A stretch of 64,000 nucleotides of DNA from Chondromyces crocatus (GTDB taxonomy: Bacteria > Myxococcota_A > Polyangia > Polyangiales > Polyangiaceae): contig NZ_CP012159.1 of NCBI RefSeq assembly GCF_001189295.1, positions 10,683,856-10,747,855 on the forward strand, given 5' to 3'. The position numbers were made by a program, and so were the translations under genes. This document shows, piece by piece, positions 45,504 to 54,683 of the stretch (within the stretch, counting starts at the first letter, position 1; each line of letters begins with the position of its first letter). The notes under the pieces were generated by a model that did not search any database, was not told the DNA's origin, and worked only from the letters and a program-made list of their open reading frames with translations.

Positions 45504-45884
45504 ATGACCCAGCCCCATGATCCAGGGCCTCCTCCGCCACGCCCGGATCGCGCCGCAGCGATTCGTGCCGCACTCGAGGAGATGCGCTCGGAGTACCGCG
45601 CCGTCGTCCCCCAGCAGCTCGACGAGATTGCGGTGCACCTCGCCCAAGCTCGCTCCGGAGGCGACGAAGCGAGCGTCGCCGAGGCGCTCACGCAGATGCG
45701 CCGGCTCGCGCACCGCATCCGCGGGACGGCGGGCTCGTTCGGCTGGGTGAGCCTGAGCCAGGCGGCAGGCGCCATCGAGGACGCCCTCGAGGAAGGAGCC
45801 GTGTCCCTGCCCGACGAGACGACCCTGCACCTCGCCGCCGCGCTCGAGGAGGCGCGCGCGGCGGTCGCGGTCGGCCTCTCGTGA
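45504..45884 (+). CDS. Histidine phosphotransfer (HPt) domain protein
   Basis: 126 residues. The conserved helix RLAHRIRGTAGSFGW carries the phosphoryl-accepting His70, with the usual Gly/Ser pattern after it. The flanking helices (AALEEMRSEYRAVVPQQLDEI, AAALEEARAAVAV) complete a four-helix bundle, and the first 20 residues are a Pro-rich tail. HPt proteins shuttle phosphate between receiver domains. Its 3' end lies 3 bp from that of a gene for a kinase-receiver fusion on the other strand, the obvious candidate partner. No histidine kinase adjoins it. Confidence 0.93.
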   Translation: MTQPHDPGPPPPRPDRAAAIRAALEEMRSEYRAVVPQQLDEIAVHLAQARSGGDEASVAEALTQMRRLAHRIRGTAGSFGWVSLSQAAGAIEDALEEGAVSLPDETTLHLAAALEEARAAVAVGLS

Positions 45885-45887
45885 TCC

Positions 45888-47330
45888 TCAGGCCGAGAGC
45901 GCGCTGGAGACGGACGAGCGAGGCACAGCAGGCCACGCAGCGCGGGCGGAGATGCGGGAGATGGTCTCGATGAGCTGCTCCAGATCGATCGGCTTGGCCA
46001 CGAAGTCCCCCACGCCGAGGACCGAGAAGCGCCAGCGGTCTTCCTCGCGCAGCCTGGCGCTCATCACCACGACGCGCGCCTGATCGCCCCGGGGCAGCGA
46101 GCGCAGACGCGACAGCGTGCCCACCCCGTCGAGCCCGGGCATGTCGAAATCGAGGAGCACCAGGTGCGGAGGGTGGCTCCACGCGCTCACCAGCGCTTCG
46201 GCGCCAGAGGCTGCGGACACGATCTCCGGGGGCTCTTCGTAGAAGGCGAGCTGCACGGCCCGGGTGGCGAACCGACGGAAGATGGGATCGTCATCGACGA
46301 CGAGCACGCGCCGCGCGGTGCTGTCCTCGTGCTCACGGCGCGACGAGGCCTGGGAGAGATCGACGGGCTCCAGGCCACCGAACGAGGTGGCGCTCGCCGT
46401 GAGCGCGCGAGCGAAGGCGGCGCAGGTCTCGTAGCGATCCCCGGGCTTCTTGGCGAGGGCACGCGCGAAGACGTCATCGCAACCTGCCAGGTCGGGCCGG
46501 AAATCGGAGAGGCGTGGAGGCGGCGTGCGCGCCTGATCGATCATCACCTGGTCCGGGACCGGATCGTCGAACGGAGGGCGCCCGCAGAGCATTTCGAATG
46601 AGAGGCAGCCCAGCGCATAGACGTCGGTCTGGGGCGTGACGTTGCGGTTGGCCGTCAAGCGCGTCTGCTCGGGCGCCATGTAGAGGGGCGTCCCACCGCT
46701 CATCGCCCAGGGATCGGTCGGATCACTCACGGCAAGCCCGAAGTCGACCAGCACGGGTCGCCCCGATCCCTCCTCGATGACCACGTTGTCGGGCTTGAGA
46801 TCCCGGTGAACGATCCCCTCCGCGTGCACCGCGTCGAGGCCCGCGGCCAGACGGCCGATGATGGTCAGCACCCGGTGGATCGGGATCTGTGCGCGGTGCA
46901 TCCAGTGCTCGCTCAGGATGTCCCGCAGGTTGCGTCCGCGGACGTACTCCATCACGAAGAAGCACGTCGACTCATGCCGCCCGAAGGCATGGACCTGCAC
47001 CACGTGCTGGCTCCGTATCGAGGCGAGCGCCGCGGCCTCCTTGCGTAACGCCTTCACCCACTCCGGATCGGTCCCGAGCGCGGGAGAGATCACCTTCAAG
47101 GCGACCTTGCGACCGAGCCCCTCGTCCGTAGCGAGGTACACGATGCCCATTCCGCCCCGGCCCAGCTCGGACTCGACGCTGTAGCGCCCGTCCACCACGA
47201 TCTTCGCTCCGGCTGCACGCCTGCCATTGCAACGTGGGCAATGGGAGCCGGCCAGCGGCCACGCTGGAACGCTGGCCACTGGATCCAGGCCTCGCGCAGC
47301 GAAGCCGCACCACGAGCACTCGCTGTTCAT
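45888..47330 (-). CDS. Ser/Thr kinase fused to C-terminal response-regulator receiver
   Basis: 480 residues. The N-terminus holds a zinc-ribbon-like pair C-x2-C (CSWC, residues 5-8, and CPRC, 31-34). The kinase domain (about 48-315) has LGRGGMGIV, Lys79, HRDLKPDN (175-182), DFG (196-198) and GTPLYMAPEQ. A receiver domain (about 340-460) follows with D347-D348, phospho-acceptor Asp394 (LLDFDMPG), Ser424 and Lys446-Pro447. There is no membrane segment. The protein joins Ser/Thr phosphorylation with two-component input. The start at 47330 follows AGGGGGA; ATGs at 47333 and 47345 are alternatives. Confidence 0.93.
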   Translation of the reverse strand: MNSECSWCGFAARGLDPVASVPAWPLAGSHCPRCNGRRAAGAKIVVDGRYSVESELGRGGMGIVYLATDEGLGRKVALKVISPALGTDPEWVKALRKEAAALASIRSQHVVQVHAFGRHESTCFFVMEYVRGRNLRDILSEHWMHRAQIPIHRVLTIIGRLAAGLDAVHAEGIVHRDLKPDNVVIEEGSGRPVLVDFGLAVSDPTDPWAMSGGTPLYMAPEQTRLTANRNVTPQTDVYALGCLSFEMLCGRPPFDDPVPDQVMIDQARTPPPRLSDFRPDLAGCDDVFARALAKKPGDRYETCAAFARALTASATSFGGLEPVDLSQASSRREHEDSTARRVLVVDDDPIFRRFATRAVQLAFYEEPPEIVSAASGAEALVSAWSHPPHLVLLDFDMPGLDGVGTLSRLRSLPRGDQARVVVMSARLREEDRWRFSVLGVGDFVAKPIDLEQLIETISRISARAAWPAVPRSSVSSALSA

Positions 47331-47424
47331 CATTCCCCCTGACATTCTGGTGTAGTGGAGCCGCTCGAACGGGGCAAGCGAGGCCAGGGGGGAGCCTCGC
47401 CGTCGAGACGGCGCAAAATGCCGT

Positions 47425-48225
47425 TCAGAGCACGAGTCGCTCGCCCCGACGGACACGGGCGAGCGTGGTGTGGGGAGCCGTGAGACGGACCTCTTCCACG
47501 AAATCCTCCCCGGCATCCGCGGCGTGAGGGCCAATCACCGCGGTCGTGCCCTGTTCGTGGCGCACGGCGACCTGGTCCTGCGGGATCAACCAGCCCTCCC
47601 GTCGGTCGAGATCGATGCGTCGTACCCACGTATGTGCGCTCCCGGCGCGAAGCATCACCCACGCAGCCACAGGGGTGGCGATCGTGATCCCCGCTCCTTC
47701 CAGCTCCCCACATCCTGCTGCGGCAGCCTCGTCCTTCGCTCCGGCTACCTGCCCACCATCCCAGGGGGGAGCATAGACCCACGGGGTGTCCGTCGTCACC
47801 CGCTGCTCCGCGGCCCCCTCGGGCGTGGAGACCCGGACCACACCGCCCACCGCATCGAGCTGCATCCGCGCGACGAGCACTTCGCCCGCCGACAGCGAGA
47901 CCGTCGCGGAGACCAGTCGACCCGCGGGATCGAGCGTCACATCCTCCACCACCCGCCGCCCAGCGTCGGCTCCCCCCTCGAAGAGGGTCTCGCCGTGGAG
48001 CTTCTCCAGACCTTCCTGGTTCACGCCCCGCGTGACGCGCGCGCGCACGCCGTTCCCCGAGAAGGTCATGGTCTCGGCGTGTCCCTGAGGCGTCGCGCCG
48101 CGCGCGGTCTGCTCGGCGCCAGCCTCGGCACAGCCTGACGCGGCGAGGCCCATGAGAACGACGAGTGCGGCGCGATGGCCGCGCTTCCAGAAGGAGGTGG
48201 GCGAAGTGTGGGTGGCGAGGTTCAT
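47425..48225 (-). CDS. Lipoprotein of unknown function
   Basis: 266 residues. After a positively charged N-region the hydrophobic segment AALVVLMGLAASGC ends with lipobox Cys32. The mature part is mostly predicted beta-strand (GRLVSATVSLSAGEVLVARMQLD, RRIDLDRREGWLIPQDQVAV), with no domain I recognise. It lies downstream of the TPR kinase on the same strand with a 126-bp gap. An AGGAGC ribosome-binding site lies upstream of the ATG at 48225; an earlier in-frame start would hide the signal peptide. Envelope location is fairly sure, function unknown. Confidence 0.78.
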   Translation of the reverse strand: MNLATHTSPTSFWKRGHRAALVVLMGLAASGCAEAGAEQTARGATPQGHAETMTFSGNGVRARVTRGVNQEGLEKLHGETLFEGGADAGRRVVEDVTLDPAGRLVSATVSLSAGEVLVARMQLDAVGGVVRVSTPEGAAEQRVTTDTPWVYAPPWDGGQVAGAKDEAAAAGCGELEGAGITIATPVAAWVMLRAGSAHTWVRRIDLDRREGWLIPQDQVAVRHEQGTTAVIGPHAADAGEDFVEEVRLTAPHTTLARVRRGERLVL

Positions 48226-48351
48226 CGGCGGTCGCTCCTGTGACGATTGGCTCCGCGTCGCGCTCGAAGCGACGTCGGGCCTCTCCATCGGATAGCTACC
48301 GAGCCGCGAGGATGTGACGGACCCGGAGAAGAATTTTTCGCAGACCCGAGG

Positions 48352-51165
48352 TCAGCTTCCGCAGCCGAGCGCCTTGGCGCGATCCCGCGCCAGCTCTGCC
48401 GTCACGCTCCGCGGACGTGCGGCCCCCCACCGCGCCTGCACCAGCCGGTACGCCGCGCAGGCGCCCACCCGATCCCGGACCGCCTCACGCGCTTGCCCCA
48501 GCCAGAAGTGAGCGCGCGTGTGCTCCACCGGAAACTCGAGTGCGGCGCACCGCTGGGTCGCCCCCTTCAGCCACCGGGTGGCCTCTTCGCCCTCGCCGGC
48601 GAACAGGAAGGTGCGTCCCACATCCGCGTCGACCAGCGTCTCCAGACGAAAGGGGGGTAGCGGTTCGAACCTCGGCAGCGCACCGAGCGCGTCGCGTGCG
48701 TCACGCTCGTCCTCGACCAGCGCTGCGTAACCGTGAAGCCAGAGGAAGCTGCGTGACACGGGTGTGAGGCGCGCTGCCCAGCCGCTCAACCAGGGCTCGC
48801 GGCGGGCGGCAGCGCCGCGACGATCGATGGCACCCGAGCGACGGGCGATGAGCAGCAAGGCCGGGGTCACGTCGCTCGCGAGGGCCGAGTCCTCCGCGCC
48901 AGGGCCGGGCTCCCAGGCGTCACGCCGATCCAGGAACTCCAGCGCCACCTTGCCCGCCTCCGCGCCGCGCCCTTGCTCTTCGAGCGCCCAGGCGAGGAGC
49001 AATGCAGCTTGCCCTCGCTCGTGCTGGAGACGACTCTGCGCGGCCACGGCGCGCTCGACCGCACGTGCTCCCTTCTCTGCGGCCCCGAAGTCTCCCCCCA
49101 GCAGGTCGGCCCGGATTCGCGAGACCAGCAGCATGCGACGCAGCTCGCCGGCAATGGAGGCGGGGAAGTGCGCGGTCTCCTCTTCTCCCTGCCGCAGCGC
49201 TTCGAGCACCGTGGGAAGAGGCTGCCCCCGGGAAGCGAGCGCGCTCGCGAGCAGCGGGTACGCGGTCGCGGGTGTCGCGCCAGTGGCGACCAGTGTCCGT
49301 GCAATCCGCTCGACTCCCTCGCAGTCGCCCCGGTCCGAGCGGTGGACGAGCTTCAGCTGCAGACACGTCACCGAGCCTGGGTTCTTTTCGAGGCAGCGTT
49401 CGAGCACCTGGTCGGCCTCGTCGATCCGACCACGGTAGGCGTGGTAGGTGGCCAGCGCCCCGTGCGCCCGCGAGAACCCTGGGTCGATCTGGAGTGCACG
49501 CTCGATGTGGCCAATCGCGACCTCGAAGTCCGAGTAATTCGCCGTGGCGACGCCGAGCAGGTACCAGATCTGTGCGTCGCCCGGGGACGCCAGAGCCAGC
49601 CGATGCAATCGCTGGATCGTGGACGCCCAGTCGGCTGGCTGGCGACGCACCACGGGTTCCACGGCGTCGAGCAGCGACTTCTCACGCTCGCTGAGGGCAG
49701 CACGCTTCTCCTGGGCCCGCCTGAAATGCTCACGCGGTCGCTCCATGGTCTTCACCTGGGCCAGTCCCCCCAGCGCGAACTGCACGTGCGCCGACACCAT
49801 CTCGGGGTCCAGCTCGAGCGCACGCAGGAGCGCCGAGTACCAGGTGCCACCCGAACGAAACGTGGCGAGCGCTTCCCGGTACTGTGCGACCGCCTCCGGC
49901 TTGCTCGACGGAGGTGCGGGTAGATCGAGCAGCGACGTCGGCACCACCGCCGGAGCCAGCGCAGCGGCAGGAGCCCCCACACCAGGCAGCAAGGGCGGCG
50001 GCGGGAGCGGTGGTGGTGGAGCCGGCAACGACGCGGACTCGGGCGACACCGACGAGGCCTCGCCACTCAGCATCTCGATGCCCAGCACACCGAGCCCCCC
50101 GAGCGCCGAGATGGCCGCCGCGGCGCCCGCCCAGGCCCACCACCGCCGCGACGACGACGGCGCGTGCTCCAGGTCGCGCAGCAAGGCGCCCCCATCGGCG
50201 TACCGCTGGGCCGCGTCCTTGCGCAGACACCGGAGCGCCACCCGCTCCAGATCCTTCGCCACCCCCGTCCTGATCGTCGAAGGCGGCGGAGGTTCATCGC
50301 GATCGATGGAGATGATCAGCTCCATCAGCGTGGCCCCCGAGAAGGGGCGCCACCCGGTGAGCATCTCGTAGAGCAGGACCCCGAAGGAGAACACGTCGCT
50401 CCGCGGATCCACCGGCAGCCCCTTGGCTTGCTCGGGCGACATGTACCCGGGCGTCCCCATGATGCGCCCCTCGGCCGTCTCCGTGGTCGAGACCGCGCCC
50501 GGCACGCTCCCGGCCCGCGCCACCTTGGCCAGGCCGAAGTCGAGCAGCTTCACGTGCCCATCGACCGCGATCATCACGTTCTCGGGCTTGAGATCCCGGT
50601 GGACCACCCCCGCCGCGTGGGCCTTGGCCAGCGCCCCGGCGATCGCGCCGGCCACGCGCCGCACCTCCACGGCAGGAAGAGCGCGCGCAGCATCCGGTCT
50701 GCGCTCCAGCAGTGCGCGCAGGGTCTCGCCACGGACGAGCTCCATCGCGATGAACACCCAGCCATCGGCTTCGCCCACGTCGAAGACGGTGGCGATCCGC
50801 GGATCGCTGAGCGCCGCGGCCGACCGCGCCTCCCTCAGGAAGCGCCGCCGCCGCCCCTCGTCGTCCGACCACGGGAGCACCTTCAGGGCGACGTGCCGCC
50901 CCAGCGTCACATCCTCCGCGGCGAACACCACGCCCATGCCGCCCCGACCCAGCTCACCCCGGATGACGAACCGACCCAGCGTGTCCCCGGGCCGCGGCAT
51001 GCGCCCGTGAAGGTCGGCACGGCGTGGAATCCTCGCGACCTCCGAGAGAAAGGGGTCGGGCGTGATCGACCCGTCGCTGTCGAGCCCCGACAGATCGTCG
51101 TCGCCCTCCTCGCCAGCTTCGTCGCCGCGCTGCTCGGGGACTTCTTCCATGAACGCGTGGAGCAT
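48352..51165 (-). CDS. Ser/Thr protein kinase with TPR ectodomain
   Basis: 937 residues. An acidic N-terminus of about 60 residues precedes a kinase domain with LGRGGMGVV (72-80), Lys95, HRDLKPEN (189-196), DFG (209-211) and GTPGYMSPEQ. One membrane helix lies at about 339-362 (AWAGAAAAISALGGLGVLGI). After a Pro-rich hinge, residues about 420-930 are TPR-like helical repeats (IGHIERALQIDPGFSRAHGALA, ADQVLERCLEKNPGSVTCL). The layout is typical of myxobacterial TPR kinases. It is divergent from an ECF sigma factor gene across 112 bp, suggesting a kinase-sigma pair. Start 51165; ATG 51150 is an alternative; neither has a strong ribosome-binding site. Confidence 0.94.
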   Translation of the reverse strand: MLHAFMEEVPEQRGDEAGEEGDDDLSGLDSDGSITPDPFLSEVARIPRRADLHGRMPRPGDTLGRFVIRGELGRGGMGVVFAAEDVTLGRHVALKVLPWSDDEGRRRRFLREARSAAALSDPRIATVFDVGEADGWVFIAMELVRGETLRALLERRPDAARALPAVEVRRVAGAIAGALAKAHAAGVVHRDLKPENVMIAVDGHVKLLDFGLAKVARAGSVPGAVSTTETAEGRIMGTPGYMSPEQAKGLPVDPRSDVFSFGVLLYEMLTGWRPFSGATLMELIISIDRDEPPPPSTIRTGVAKDLERVALRCLRKDAAQRYADGGALLRDLEHAPSSSRRWWAWAGAAAAISALGGLGVLGIEMLSGEASSVSPESASLPAPPPPLPPPPLLPGVGAPAAALAPAVVPTSLLDLPAPPSSKPEAVAQYREALATFRSGGTWYSALLRALELDPEMVSAHVQFALGGLAQVKTMERPREHFRRAQEKRAALSEREKSLLDAVEPVVRRQPADWASTIQRLHRLALASPGDAQIWYLLGVATANYSDFEVAIGHIERALQIDPGFSRAHGALATYHAYRGRIDEADQVLERCLEKNPGSVTCLQLKLVHRSDRGDCEGVERIARTLVATGATPATAYPLLASALASRGQPLPTVLEALRQGEEETAHFPASIAGELRRMLLVSRIRADLLGGDFGAAEKGARAVERAVAAQSRLQHERGQAALLLAWALEEQGRGAEAGKVALEFLDRRDAWEPGPGAEDSALASDVTPALLLIARRSGAIDRRGAAARREPWLSGWAARLTPVSRSFLWLHGYAALVEDERDARDALGALPRFEPLPPFRLETLVDADVGRTFLFAGEGEEATRWLKGATQRCAALEFPVEHTRAHFWLGQAREAVRDRVGACAAYRLVQARWGAARPRSVTAELARDRAKALGCGS

Positions 51166-51216
51166 ATCGCGGACATCGCCTGGATCGAGCCAGAGCCGAC
51201 CGCTCTTGCTCGCTCA

Positions 51217-51237
51217 CCTGGTCTCCTGGTTCCTGGT
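51217..51237. promoter_or_regulatory. Triple CCTGGT direct repeat in divergent promoter region
   Basis: CCTGGT occurs at 51217, 51225 and 51232, in the 112-bp gap between the TPR kinase and the sigma factor gene, next to a small palindrome GGTCGACC. It could be an operator or part of a sigma-factor-dependent promoter, but the motif is short and chance is not excluded. Confidence 0.25.
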
Positions 51238-51277
51238 CGGTCGACCTCCGTAGGGTTGGCTACCGGTCGGAGCGCTT

Positions 51278-51997
51278 GTGAACACGATCGTTGGCGATCC
51301 GGTCCCGGCCCGGCCAAGATGCGCCGCCCCCCTCCGCGGGGACGCGGCCGACCTCATGAACCCGCAGCAGAGAGAAGAGCTCGAAGTCACCATCCGGAGC
51401 CACGCCGAGGGCGGCGATCTCGCCGGCGCCGCCGAGATCGCGCTCCGCGGCTACGGTCGGGAGATCTTCGAGTTCCTCGCGGCGCTCCACCGCCAGGACG
51501 ACGACGCCGCCGAGGTCTTCTCCCTCTTCGCCGAAGGCCTGTGGCGCGGCCTACCCCGCTTCGGCTGGCGCTCGTCGTTCCGTACCTGGGCCTACGCCGT
51601 GGCGCGCAAGGCCTCCCTGCGCTTCCGACGCGACGCCAGGAGGCGCGCAGCCCGGGGCGCTCCCCTCCCCGACTCGTCACGCCTCGAAGCCATCGCCGCC
51701 GAGGTGCGCACCCAGACCCAGTCGTGGCTCCAGACCGAGCGCAAGAACCGCTTCACCGCCCTGCGCGAGTCGCTGCCATCCGAGGATCAGGCGCTGCTCC
51801 TGCTCCGCGTGGATCGCCAGCTCTCCTGGATCGACCTCGCGCGCGTGCTCCACGAAGACGACGGCGCGCCGCTCGAAGGCGACGCGCTGAAGCGCGAGGC
51901 CGCGCGCCTGCGCAAGCGCTTCCAGCTCATCAAGGAGAAGCTCTACGAGATGGGGCGCCGTGAGGGGCTGGTGCGCCGCGACGACGACGACACCTAG
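51278..51997 (+). CDS. ECF-family RNA polymerase sigma factor
   Basis: 239 residues. The sigma-2 region shows FSLFAEGLWRGLPRFGWRSSFRTWAYAVARKASLRFRRD, where WAYAVARK is the core-binding and -10 recognition helix. The sigma-4 region has SLPSEDQALLLLRVDRQLSWIDLARVL and a helix rich in Arg. No anti-sigma gene adjoins it; instead a Ser/Thr kinase gene is divergent. That arrangement recalls ECF43-type sigma factors activated by phosphorylation. GGAG lies 6 nt before the GTG at 51278; an ATG at 51356 would remove an N-terminal tail of 26 residues. It would direct transcription of genes not identifiable here. Confidence 0.9.
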   Translation: MNTIVGDPVPARPRCAAPLRGDAADLMNPQQREELEVTIRSHAEGGDLAGAAEIALRGYGREIFEFLAALHRQDDDAAEVFSLFAEGLWRGLPRFGWRSSFRTWAYAVARKASLRFRRDARRRAARGAPLPDSSRLEAIAAEVRTQTQSWLQTERKNRFTALRESLPSEDQALLLLRVDRQLSWIDLARVLHEDDGAPLEGDALKREAARLRKRFQLIKEKLYEMGRREGLVRRDDDDT

Positions 51998-52071
51998 AAC
52001 ACCGCCCCCGACTGGACCACGCGGTCAGAAGGGCCCCGAGGGCGGCGCACAACGCACCGCCCGCTTACGCC

Positions 52072-54465
52072 TCATTGCGGGCAGATCTGCAGCGTCCCCG
52101 CGCCCTGGTTGTTGCCCGGGTGGCAGTCGGCGATCGTGTTGCTCGGATCGACCACGACGAAGATGTTCCCCGTCCCGGGTACGAAGCCCGTGCAGGCCAC
52201 CTCCTCGCAGTCTCCCGGCATGAGCAGCGCCTCGGTCTGCGACGAGCACAGCGCAGCGACGCCGCCAGCGCCGTCATCCACGTTGAACTCGACCGTGACC
52301 CCATCCTGCACCGGGTTCGTCCCCCGGTTGCAAACGCGCGTCTTCAGCGTGACGTCGCCCGCGGTGCCGCTGCACAGCGCGCCCACGTCGGTGATGACCG
52401 CCGTCAGATCGGCGACGTTCAGCAGCCCGAGGCTCCCCTGCGTGTTCTGGCGGAAGTTGTTCAGGCCAGCCTGCGTCCAGTTCGGCGCCACCTGGCTCGA
52501 CCGCGGGATGCGCGCGTCGTCGGTCACGTTGGTGATCGAGTAGGCGTGCTGGTTCCAGATGGGCCGCGAAGAGGCCCAGGCATCGTCGGGGTCGCGCAGG
52601 ATCATGAAGCCCCCCCGCTGCACCGCGGGGCCCGAGCCGGGGAAGAGCGGATCGGTCGCCGGGCATGCCGGAGAGGGCGAGCGCGCCACCACGATCTCGG
52701 TGGCGAAATCGCCGTCCACATCCGCGATGACCGGCAGCTCGAAGCCCGTCGAGTTGGAAGCCGGCGCGCTGAAGATCACCTTGCCGCTCTTGCCTTCGTA
52801 GACGCGGACGTAGCATTCGTCGCCATACACCGCCTCGGCGTTCCCATCGCCATTGAAGTCGAACACCGACGAGCCCGTCCCGCTCGACGAGAAGTCCTGC
52901 GAGAGCTGCGCCCAGAGCACACCGTCGGGGAGCGATTGCATCTCCGGCGGGCGATCGCACTTCCCACCAGGTCGCTCCGGCGGGCTCTGTCCACCGAGCG
53001 CCGCCACGCAATCGGGATCGTAGACGGCGTAGTACTGGTTGGCCGCCGCGGCGAACTCCACCTGCCCATCGCCGTCGAAGTCGCCTGCCGTCGGCGGGCC
53101 ACCATGACCACCGGGCACGCCCGGATCGTGGTGCAGCGGCACCGGGCCCCAGACCACCGTCCCGTCGAGCGTCTGGACGCGGATCGTGCCGGAGGAGTTC
53201 GCATTGAACATCGTCGTCTCGGCCGACACCACCACCACCTCCGGTAGGTTGTTCGGCAGCGGCTTCCCCGGGATCTGCGAGTACTGCCCGAGATCGACGA
53301 TCGCCACGTGGCCCGGCTTCTGCGTCACCGCATTATGGACGAAGAAGCTTTCGTTCACCCAGTCCGAGGCCGCCGCGTCCCAGCGCGCGATCCGATCGAA
53401 ACGCACCAGCTCGGGCCGACCATCGAGATCGACATCGGCAATGGCCGACATCACGCCGTGCTGGAGGTAGTTGAGGAAGCTCACTCCGTTGCGCAGGCAG
53501 CCATCGGCGTCGAACACCATTTCGTCGACGATGATCTCGGGCGACCCATCGTCGTCGATGTCCCAGATACCTGGCCCGAAATTGGCCTGGTTCGAGGCGA
53601 AGTCGACGATGGTGTCGCCACTCTGGCTGCAGATCCGCCCGACCCAGCGGCGCTCGAGCCGAGGCGCTGCGCCGGACGCATCGATGCCGAGCGCATAGAG
53701 GTTGAGGGGCGCATTGATGCCCGACCCCGTGGTCGACCGGCGCATTCCGACGATCTCCGGATGCCCGCCCGAGGGCACGTCGCCGTCGAGATCTCCGATG
53801 GCCCACTGTGTCCCGTACGCTGGCCGGTTCTCGTTCGAGGGGTCGTCCGCCCCACCGAGCCGCATCTGCTCCTCGCACGTGCGGCCATCGAAGACACGCA
53901 GCGTCCCCACCCGGTCGCTCCCGGCGTGCTGGAAGGTCGTCACCACGATCGACGGCTGGAGCTTGCCGGGATCGAGATCGAGGTTCAGGTCGGCGACCAC
54001 CGGCGCCGTGTAGACGTAGATGGACGCCGCCGTCGGGTCCCCCGGTGCGGTGGGACCCGCCCACTCGCACTGGACGGTCGGGACCACGCCATCGGGCACC
54101 ACTTCCTTCTTACAGTCGGGGTCGTTGATGACCTCCGGCGGCACCCCGTAAGGGATGCACTCGCCATTGGCATCGCAGTACGAGTCCCCGGGGCAATCGT
54201 CATGGGTCGAGCAGGACCCCAGGTTCGGAATGCACGTGTCGTAACGGCAGATGAACGACTGAGGACAGAACTCCCCTCCGCATCGGCCATCGTCACCGGC
54301 CCCGCTTCCCCCCTCACCTCCGCCTGCCCCGCCCCCCCCGCCCGGGCCGCTCGTCCCGGAAGGCTGGGTGCTGGAAGCGCCGTCGGAGCACGCCGCATAC
54401 AGAATGGCAGCGAGCGGCAGGAACAGCAGCGCTCGGGATCGAGCGAGGGAGCGGCGAGATAGCAT
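52072..54465 (-). CDS. FG-GAP/VCBS-repeat lipoprotein
   Basis: 797 residues. The signal peptide ends in LYAAC (lipidated Cys26), followed by a Gly/Ser-rich spacer and a Cys-rich segment (CGGEFCPQSFICRYDTC, then DDCPGDSYCDANGEC) of EGF-like spacing. The bulk is a beta-propeller with calcium-type D-x-D-G-D-x repeats (WDIDDDGSPEIIVDE, DVDLDGRPELV, DFDGDGQVEF, DFNGDGNAEAV, DVDGDFATEIVV). The last 120 residues look like a CARDB-type adhesion domain (TLKTRVCNRGTNPVQDGVTVEF). It is probably a surface adhesin or scaffold. It is divergent from the vWA-like lipoprotein and convergent with the sigma gene. Confidence 0.92.
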   Translation of the reverse strand: MLSRRSLARSRALLFLPLAAILYAACSDGASSTQPSGTSGPGGGGGAGGGEGGSGAGDDGRCGGEFCPQSFICRYDTCIPNLGSCSTHDDCPGDSYCDANGECIPYGVPPEVINDPDCKKEVVPDGVVPTVQCEWAGPTAPGDPTAASIYVYTAPVVADLNLDLDPGKLQPSIVVTTFQHAGSDRVGTLRVFDGRTCEEQMRLGGADDPSNENRPAYGTQWAIGDLDGDVPSGGHPEIVGMRRSTTGSGINAPLNLYALGIDASGAAPRLERRWVGRICSQSGDTIVDFASNQANFGPGIWDIDDDGSPEIIVDEMVFDADGCLRNGVSFLNYLQHGVMSAIADVDLDGRPELVRFDRIARWDAAASDWVNESFFVHNAVTQKPGHVAIVDLGQYSQIPGKPLPNNLPEVVVVSAETTMFNANSSGTIRVQTLDGTVVWGPVPLHHDPGVPGGHGGPPTAGDFDGDGQVEFAAAANQYYAVYDPDCVAALGGQSPPERPGGKCDRPPEMQSLPDGVLWAQLSQDFSSSGTGSSVFDFNGDGNAEAVYGDECYVRVYEGKSGKVIFSAPASNSTGFELPVIADVDGDFATEIVVARSPSPACPATDPLFPGSGPAVQRGGFMILRDPDDAWASSRPIWNQHAYSITNVTDDARIPRSSQVAPNWTQAGLNNFRQNTQGSLGLLNVADLTAVITDVGALCSGTAGDVTLKTRVCNRGTNPVQDGVTVEFNVDDGAGGVAALCSSQTEALLMPGDCEEVACTGFVPGTGNIFVVVDPSNTIADCHPGNNQGAGTLQICPQ

Positions 54466-54683
54466 TGTCGACCACCGTACAGAGGACCTGAGCGATGCGT
54501 CAACCGGACCAGGCTACCCGCCAGGTCCGCGAACCCAGGTCGGCCACCTCCTCCATGGCGGTCCGGCCTCCCCGCCAGGTGACAGGTGAACTGATGACGG
54601 GTGGAGGTCGACGATGGCGTCCCGGGACACGTCACGTCGACACGTGGATGTCACCAAAGAACCCACCAGCGGATCACGGAGCC

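Noticed and set aside
52000-52071. Possible terminator between sigma factor and FG-GAP genes
   Set aside because: Only a 6-bp stem with an 11-nt loop and no T-run; not distinct from background in such GC-rich DNA.
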